From Thioalkalivibrio sp. ALJ7 (lineage in GTDB: Bacteria > Pseudomonadota > Gammaproteobacteria > Ectothiorhodospirales > Ectothiorhodospiraceae), in NCBI RefSeq assembly GCF_000376865.1, contig NZ_AQXQ01000006.1:1-64000 (forward strand): a stretch of DNA of 64,000 nt, in the 5' to 3' direction. The translations under genes were made by a program, and so were the position numbers. Positions 58,824 to 64,000 of this stretch are shown in pieces. A model generated the notes under the pieces. It ran no database searches and was not told the origin of the DNA. It saw only the letters and a program-made list of their open reading frames with translations. The stretch's first letter is position 1; every line of letters starts with the position of its first letter.

Positions 58824-60125
58824 ATGCCATCCATTGCCCGTCTCGACACCCAGCAGGACGGTTTCGACCGTGCCCTGACCGATCTGTTGTCCTGGGAATC
58901 CGTAGCCGATTCCGGCGTGCGGGATGCGGTGGACGAGATCCTCGCCGCGGTGCGCGAGGAGGGCGATGCCGCGGTGCTGCGCTACACGGCCAAGTTCGAT
59001 CGTCTGGACCGCAGCGCGGTCTCCGATCTCGAGATCCCGCAGGAGCGCCTGAAGGCCGCGCTGGAGTCCATTCCCGCGGGGCAGCGCAAGGCGCTGGAAA
59101 CCGCTGCGGCGCGGATCCGCCGCTACGCCGAGCACCAGAAGATGCAGGACTGGGACTTCACCGACGAGGACGGCACGGTCCTCGGCCAGCGCGTGACTGC
59201 GCTGGATTCGGTGGGGCTGTATGTCCCCGGCGGCAAGGCGGCCTATCCGTCGTCCGTGCTGATGAATGCGGTGCCGGCCAAGGTCGCCGGTGTGGAACTG
59301 CTGGTGATGGTGGTCCCCGCCCCGGGTGGCGAGCTGAACGACCTGGTGCTGGCCGCCGCGGCGGTGGCAGGCGTGGATCGCGTCTATACCGTGGGCGGCG
59401 CCCAGGCCGTGGCAGCGCTTGCCTACGGCACCCAGACTATCCCGGCGGTCGACAAGATCGTTGGCCCGGGCAACATCTTTGTCGCGGCCGCCAAGCGCGA
59501 GGTGTTCGGCACGGTCGGCATCGACATGATCGCCGGGCCCTCCGAGATCCTGGTGGTCTGCGACGGCGAGACCGACCCGGACTGGATCGCGGCCGACCTG
59601 TTCTCGCAGGCCGAGCATGACGAGCAGGCCCAGTCCATCCTGCTGTCCTGGGATGCGGCCTTCCTCGATCGCGTCGCCGAGGCCATGGACCGCCTGCTGG
59701 CCGAGATGCCGCGCGCCGAGATCATCCGCACCAGCCTCGACAAGCGCGGTGCGCTGGTGAAGGTACGCGACTCCGCCGAGGCTGTTGCGGTCGCCAACCG
59801 CATCGCCCCGGAACACCTGGAGCTGTCGGTGGCCGACCCGCAGGCCATGCTGGACGCCGGCCTGCGCCACGCCGGCGCAATCTTCATGGGCCGCTATACC
59901 TCCGAGGCCCTGGGCGACTACTGCGCCGGGCCCAACCACGTGCTGCCGACCTCGCGCACCGCGCGCTTCTCCTCGCCGCTGGGGGTGTACGACTTCCAGA
60001 AGCGTTCGAGCATCATCCACTGCTCGGCCGAGGGCGCGGCGAAGCTCGGCACGACCGCCGCTGCGCTGGCGCACGGCGAGGGCCTGACCGCGCACGCGCG
60101 TTCCGCCGAACTGCGCAGTCGATGA
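58824..60125 (+). CDS. hisD: Histidinol dehydrogenase HisD
   Basis: The 433-residue zinc enzyme makes the last two oxidations to histidine. Conserved are [49 protein letters not shown], the zinc-site region [13 protein letters not shown] and the EHLEL and GPNHVLPT motifs. It overlaps hisC by 4 bases. Confidence 0.97.
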   Translation: MPSIARLDTQQDGFDRALTDLLSWESVADSGVRDAVDEILAAVREEGDAAVLRYTAKFDRLDRSAVSDLEIPQERLKAALESIPAGQRKALETAAARIRRYAEHQKMQDWDFTDEDGTVLGQRVTALDSVGLYVPGGKAAYPSSVLMNAVPAKVAGVELLVMVVPAPGGELNDLVLAAAAVAGVDRVYTVGGAQAVAALAYGTQTIPAVDKIVGPGNIFVAAAKREVFGTVGIDMIAGPSEILVVCDGETDPDWIAADLFSQAEHDEQAQSILLSWDAAFLDRVAEAMDRLLAEMPRAEIIRTSLDKRGALVKVRDSAEAVAVANRIAPEHLELSVADPQAMLDAGLRHAGAIFMGRYTSEALGDYCAGPNHVLPTSRTARFSSPLGVYDFQKRSSIIHCSAEGAAKLGTTAAALAHGEGLTAHARSAELRSR

Positions 60126-61216
60126 CCGCACGCTCGACACGAACCCCGGACGCCCTGATGCGCCCGGAGGTGCTGGCTCAGCCCGCCTATCAGGTGGCCG
60201 ACGCAACCGGCCTGATCAAGCTGGACGCGATGGAGAACCCGCACCCCTGGCCCGGCGCGCTGGAAGACGCCTGGCTGGAGGCCCTGCGCGACCCGCAACT
60301 GAACCGCTACCCGGATGCACAGGCCCGCGATCTGGCTGAACAGGTGCGCGCCGCCCACGGTGTGCCCGAGGCCGCCGGGCTGATGTTCGGCAACGGCTCC
60401 GACGAGCTGATCCAGATCCTGGTCACGGCGATCGCCGGATCCGGCCGACCGGTGATGGCGCCGGAGCCGACCTTCGTGATGTACGGCGTACTGGCCCGGG
60501 CGCTGGGGGTGCGGTTCGTCGGCGTGCCCCTGAACGCGGACTTCACCCTGGACCTCGCGGCGATGCGCGAGGCGATGGCCGAGCACAACCCGGCCGTGGT
60601 GTTCCTTGCCTACCCCAACAACCCGACCGGGACGCTGGACGACGCCGCGACGGTGGAGGCGGTCGTCGACGCGAATCCGGGGGTTACCGTGGTCGATGAG
60701 GCCTATGCCCCGTTCGCTGCCCACAGCTTCCTCTCGCGGGTTGGCGCGGACGACGGCCTGATGGTGATGCGCACGGTCTCCAAGCTGGGGCTGGCCGGCG
60801 CGCGGCTCGGCTATCTGGCCGGCACCCCGGCCTGGATCGACGCGCTGGACCGGCTGCGCCTGCCGTACAACATCAACACCCTGACCCAGCGCTCCGTCGC
60901 CTTCGCCCTGGAGCATCGCGAGGCACTGGATGCCCAGGCGCGGGGGGTCATCGACGAACGCGATCGCCTGGGCGAGCGTCTGGCGGCCACGACGGGCGTC
61001 GAACAGGTCTTTCCCAGCCAGGCGAACTTCATCCTCTTCCGGGTGCGCGAGGGACACGGGCATGCGAGCTTCGCCGCCCTGCGCGACGCCGGCATCCTGA
61101 TCAAGGACGTCGGCCGCGCGCATCCCCTGCTTGCCGACTGCCTTCGCGTCACGGTCGGGCGCCCCGACGAAAACGACGCCTTCCTGGCGGCGCTGGGGCA
61201 GGCCCTCTCCACCTGA
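60122..61216 (+). CDS. hisC: Histidinol-phosphate aminotransferase HisC
   Basis: The 364-residue PLP enzyme transfers the amino group to imidazole-acetol phosphate. The PLP lysine is in [14 protein letters not shown], with [10 protein letters not shown] and [14 protein letters not shown] earlier. The start overlaps hisD (ATGA). No hisB follows, so the rest of the his pathway is encoded elsewhere. Downstream is a repeat-bearing gap, then a convergent gene. Confidence 0.96.
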   Translation: MTARSTRTPDALMRPEVLAQPAYQVADATGLIKLDAMENPHPWPGALEDAWLEALRDPQLNRYPDAQARDLAEQVRAAHGVPEAAGLMFGNGSDELIQILVTAIAGSGRPVMAPEPTFVMYGVLARALGVRFVGVPLNADFTLDLAAMREAMAEHNPAVVFLAYPNNPTGTLDDAATVEAVVDANPGVTVVDEAYAPFAAHSFLSRVGADDGLMVMRTVSKLGLAGARLGYLAGTPAWIDALDRLRLPYNINTLTQRSVAFALEHREALDAQARGVIDERDRLGERLAATTGVEQVFPSQANFILFRVREGHGHASFAALRDAGILIKDVGRAHPLLADCLRVTVGRPDENDAFLAALGQALST

Positions 61217-61252
61217 CACCTTCCTGGTCGCATCACCGTGGGCAGGGGCTTC

Positions 61253-61266
61253 GCCTGCGAGCAGGC
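61253..61266. repeat. REP-like palindrome after hisC
   Basis: GCCTGCGAGCAGGC, a 6-base stem with a GA loop, is embedded in GCTTCGCCTGCGAGCAGG...CTCCTAC, a form common among dispersed intergenic repeats of gammaproteobacteria. It lies in the 230-base gap 61217-61448, which holds no gene. Confidence 0.6.
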
Positions 61267-61382
61267 TCCTACCGGCTGGGGGGGGATGCGAATGCCGCCC
61301 TGCGGCGGGATGCTGCCCAATCGGCCACACCCCCGAAGCTCTCCTTCCAGCCTTCTCACCTTCCTGTTAACCGAGACCTGAA

Positions 61383-61418
61383 CTTCTCCGTGTCCTCTGT
61401 GCCCTCCGTGGTGAAAAG
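61383..61418. repeat. Dispersed repeat, CACCACAGAG/CACCACGGAG type
   Basis: On the minus strand TTTTCACCACGGAGGGCACA... resembles the inner arms of the palindromic repeat at 21.6 kb. It is followed by the 3' end of the convergent helicase gene. Confidence 0.65.
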
Positions 61419-61448
61419 GCTTTCCTCGCCCTTGCCCCGCAGGTCGGA

Positions 61449-64000
61449 TTAGCGGCGGCCGGCGGGTGGCTCCAGGCGCAGGCCGCGCACCTCGCCCAGT
61501 GCGCCGCCGGCGCGCAGGGCGGCGGAGAACGGGGACTGGCGCGCCGGTTCACCGTTGATGCTCTCGATGGTCACGCCGCGGCGCTTCGGCAGCCAGGCGC
61601 TGCTGGCGAGCTGACGAATTGCCTCGGTGACGAGTGCCGCGTGGGCCTCGCCGGTGTCGATGCCGGGGATGGTCTCCCAGACGAACAGTTGGCGACCGGA
61701 GGCGGCCAGGTACAGCAGCGGCTGGCCGCCGGCCAGGGCTACCAGCGCCCCGGCGACCCGGCGCAGGCGGCCCTCGGCCGCTTCCGGCGGCTGCGGCCAG
61801 GGCAGGAGCTGGCCCCAGGGGCTGGCCGGGTCGACGCTTGCCAGCCACTGCGGTTCGGGGGTGTCGTCGGCCGCGCGTTCCAGGGCGCGCAGGCGGTCCA
61901 CCGCGCCAGCGCGGGCGAACTGCGCGCCAGTCAGGCCCTCCACGAAGTGGCCGCGGCGCAGCTTGCCGGTGTCCTCCATCGCGCGGTAGACGGGATACAC
62001 GCGCCCGAAGCCGCCCGGCAGGCCCTCGGCGCGGGCCATCTCGCGGCTGACCACACCGTAGCGGGCCAGCAGGTTCTCGGCCTGTTCGCGGGCGCGCTCG
62101 GTCAGCGACACGCCGGGGTCGATCAGCTCGGCGACCCGTGACCAGCGCCCGCCGGCCAGACCCTGTCCCGGGCGTCGCCGGCCGCGCGCGGAGGTCCTGC
62201 GCTGGCCCAGGCTGCGCAGCGGCGCGAAGGTGTCATTGGTGATCTGCCCGGCCCAGACCAGGTCCCAGATCGCGGTTTCGATCGCGTCCTGGCGGGCATC
62301 CGGCTGTGCGCTGCGGGCCGCGCGTTCCAGCTCCAGGTAGAAGCAGGCGCCGCGCCGGTCCAGGGCCTCCAGGATCGCCTGCGCCAGCGGGTCGTCGCGG
62401 GCGGGGGTATCCGCGGCATCGGCCTCCGGTTCCAGCAGCACCATCGCCTGTTCGCGGCGCAGGAAGCGGATGCGCCCGTCGCGCTGGCCCAGCGCACCAC
62501 TGCCCACCCAGACGAACTCCCCGGAGGCGGTGATGCGGTCGAGCGCATCCAGCGAGAAGTCGCGCACCCGCATCGGCAGCACATGGGCGGTCCAGGCGGA
62601 CCAGGGCAGGGCGATGCCCTCCAGTTGGGTCAGCGTGTCGCGCAGGGCGCCGGCCCCGCGTCCGGGTTCGGTCAGGCCCTGCCAGGCGGGCAGGAAGCGA
62701 CCGAGTGCACGGGCGTCCACTGCCGCAGCCTCGTCGCGCAGCCGCGCCAGGGTGCGGCGCTTCAGTCGCCGCAGGATGTCCAGTTCGCACCAGTCCTCGC
62801 CCGTGCCCTGCGGGCGGATCTCGCCGCGCAGCAGCACGCCGGCACGTTCCAGGCTCTCGAGCGCCGGCAGCAGTGCGCCCGGCGCGAGGCCGTAGCGAGC
62901 GCCCAGGTCCTCGTTGCGGAAAGGTCCGTGGGTACGGGCGTAGCGGCGCAGCAGCTGTTCCAGCGGGCGCTGCGGCGGTTCCAGGAAGGCGGCGGGCAGG
63001 CCGGGCGGGGGCACCACGCCGAGGGCATCGCGGTACAGCGCGGCGTCCTCGGCCGCGATCCAGCGCGACTCGCCGGCGATGCGCACCTCCACCGCGCGCA
63101 GGGACCGGGCGAGCTGTTCCAGCCACGGCCCCGGTGCCTCGGCGCAGGCGGCCGCGACCTCGTCCGGGGTCTGGTCCCCGCGCCGGCGCAGCAGGTCGTG
63201 CAGGGCGTCGGCGTCCGGCACCCGGGTCGCCTCGGTGGCGTGCGCCAGCTCGGCCTCCAGCTCGGCCAGGGCCTCGGGGTCGATCAGTTCGCGCAGCTCG
63301 GCCTGGCCCAGCAGTTCGGCCAGCATGCCGCGGTCGAGCGTGAGCGCCTGGGCCTTGCGCTCGGCCATCGGCGCGTCCTGCTCGTAGATGTAGGCCGCGA
63401 CATAGGCGAACACCAGGCTGCGGGCGAACGGGGAGGCCTGCGGCGTCTCCACCTCGTGCACGCGGATGCGGCGTTCCTGCACGCCGCGCAGGATCTGGCG
63501 CAGGGCGTCCAGGTCGAACACGTCGGCCAGCACCTGGCGGTAGGTCTCCAGCACCACCGGGAAGCTCGCGTACTCGCGCACCGAGGCCAGCAGCTGCTGC
63601 GACTTCAGGCGCTGCGCCCACAGCGGGGTGCGCTGGCCGGGGCGGTTGCGTACCAGCAGCAGGGCGCGTGCCGCGTTCTCGCGAAAGGCGCTGGCGAACA
63701 GCGTGGAGTTGCCCAGCTCGCGGGTGACCGCCTCCTCCAGCTCCTCCGGGTCGGGGAACAGGCTGTCCAGCTCGGGCAGGTCCTCGCTGTCGGCCAGGCG
63801 CAGCACGATGCCATCGTCGGTGTACATCACCTGCACCTCGAAGCCGGAGCGGCTGGTCAGCGCGCCCTGCAGGGCCAGCGCCCAGGGGGCGTGCACGCGC
63901 GCGCCGAACGGGGTCAGGATGCAGACGCGCCAGTCGCCGACCTCGTCGCGGAAGCGCTCGACCACAATGCGCTGGTCGGAGGGCAGCTGCCCGGTGGCCT
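61449..64000 (-). CDS. lhr: Lhr-type large DEAD/DEAH helicase, C-terminal part (5' end outside window)
   Basis: The frame runs from the right edge to a TAA at 61449-61451 (about 850 codons), without a start in the window that fits homology: residues GQLPSDQRIVVERFRD continue upstream of the first internal GTG. It corresponds to the post-helicase region of Lhr proteins (about 1,450 residues in full), with segments such as WRVCILTPFGARVHAPWALAL, followed by winged-helix and Lhr-C-terminal domains (GRFLPAWQGL, GGRWSRVAEL, GRVYPVYRAMEDTGKLRRG). The ATPase motifs lie outside. Lhr acts in DNA repair in other bacteria. It converges with hisC. Confidence 0.82.
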   Translation of the reverse strand, partial: ATGQLPSDQRIVVERFRDEVGDWRVCILTPFGARVHAPWALALQGALTSRSGFEVQVMYTDDGIVLRLADSEDLPELDSLFPDPEELEEAVTRELGNSTLFASAFRENAARALLLVRNRPGQRTPLWAQRLKSQQLLASVREYASFPVVLETYRQVLADVFDLDALRQILRGVQERRIRVHEVETPQASPFARSLVFAYVAAYIYEQDAPMAERKAQALTLDRGMLAELLGQAELRELIDPEALAELEAELAHATEATRVPDADALHDLLRRRGDQTPDEVAAACAEAPGPWLEQLARSLRAVEVRIAGESRWIAAEDAALYRDALGVVPPPGLPAAFLEPPQRPLEQLLRRYARTHGPFRNEDLGARYGLAPGALLPALESLERAGVLLRGEIRPQGTGEDWCELDILRRLKRRTLARLRDEAAAVDARALGRFLPAWQGLTEPGRGAGALRDTLTQLEGIALPWSAWTAHVLPMRVRDFSLDALDRITASGEFVWVGSGALGQRDGRIRFLRREQAMVLLEPEADAADTPARDDPLAQAILEALDRRGACFYLELERAARSAQPDARQDAIETAIWDLVWAGQITNDTFAPLRSLGQRRTSARGRRRPGQGLAGGRWSRVAELIDPGVSLTERAREQAENLLARYGVVSREMARAEGLPGGFGRVYPVYRAMEDTGKLRRGHFVEGLTGAQFARAGAVDRLRALERAADDTPEPQWLASVDPASPWGQLLPWPQPPEAAEGRLRRVAGALVALAGGQPLLYLAASGRQLFVWETIPGIDTGEAHAALVTEAIRQLASSAWLPKRRGVTIESINGEPARQSPFSAALRAGGALGEVRGLRLEPPAGRR

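Noticed and set aside
57678-60206. Open frame of 842 codons opposite aroG and hisD
   Set aside because: Antisense of three well-supported genes; Arg/His/Gly-rich translation typical of GC-rich shadows.

Overview
The window is GC-rich gammaproteobacterial chromosome. Gene content and order (short-form HisG, HprK beside RapZ, a pil-aroK cluster, Mla, LptABC-KdsCD, damX-gltBD-hemE) fit Ectothiorhodospiraceae, for example a Thioalkalivibrio-like haloalkaliphile. That placement is inference from gene content and codon style, not from a marker search.

Left end (1-12.3 kb) is the accessory part. It opens with the 3' end of an IS481-type transposase. A rightward operon follows: two small secreted proteins, a TolC-type channel, a PAS-TM-HlyD fusion adaptor, a MacB-type ATPase and its permease. 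It converges on a leftward operon of a second TolC, two paralogous secreted proteins and an Lnt-like acyltransferase. Together they look like one dedicated double-TolC, MacAB-like export locus with its own candidate secreted partners. This is the best candidate in the window for an undescribed system. Three unrecognised small genes follow, two of them encoding likely membrane proteins.

From 12.4 to 29.4 kb the content is housekeeping but the order is scrambled: tRNA(CAU), rpoD, dnaG, gltB, damX-like, dgt and aroB run leftward; rpsU, yqeY, gltD and hemE run rightward. Re-inverting the block gltB to yqeY (about 16.5-26.9 kb) restores rpsU-yqeY-dnaG-rpoD and aroB-dgt-damX-gltB-gltD-hemE exactly, so one roughly 10 kb inversion explains the layout. 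REP-like repeats lie at the left breakpoint.

From 29.4 to 38.1 kb lie an unknown gene, mrcA (PBP1A), and a divergent pilMNOPQ-aroK cluster for type IV pilus assembly and shikimate kinase. From 38.3 to 40.2 kb are two tandem SnoaL-like proteins and a PfkB-family kinase.

From 40.2 to 49.7 kb a long leftward array combines envelope and regulation: a YrbG-type antiporter, kdsD, kdsC, lptC, lptA, lptB, rpoN, hpf, ptsN, hprK, rapZ, a mannose-type EIIA and HPr. It supplies the Kdo precursor pathway, LPS transport, sigma-54 and the PTS-Ntr/HprK phosphorelay. No Enzyme I gene is present here.

From 49.7 to 52.5 kb an SDR epimerase, an LLM flavin oxidoreductase and an unknown gene separate the antiporter from mlaFEDCB. 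murA follows, then hisG, a DAHP synthase gene, hisD and hisC (to 61.2 kb). The right edge is the C-terminal half of an Lhr-type helicase on the minus strand. Dispersed repeats of the CACCACGAAG/CACCACAGAG type occur at about 21.6, 38.1 and 61.4 kb.
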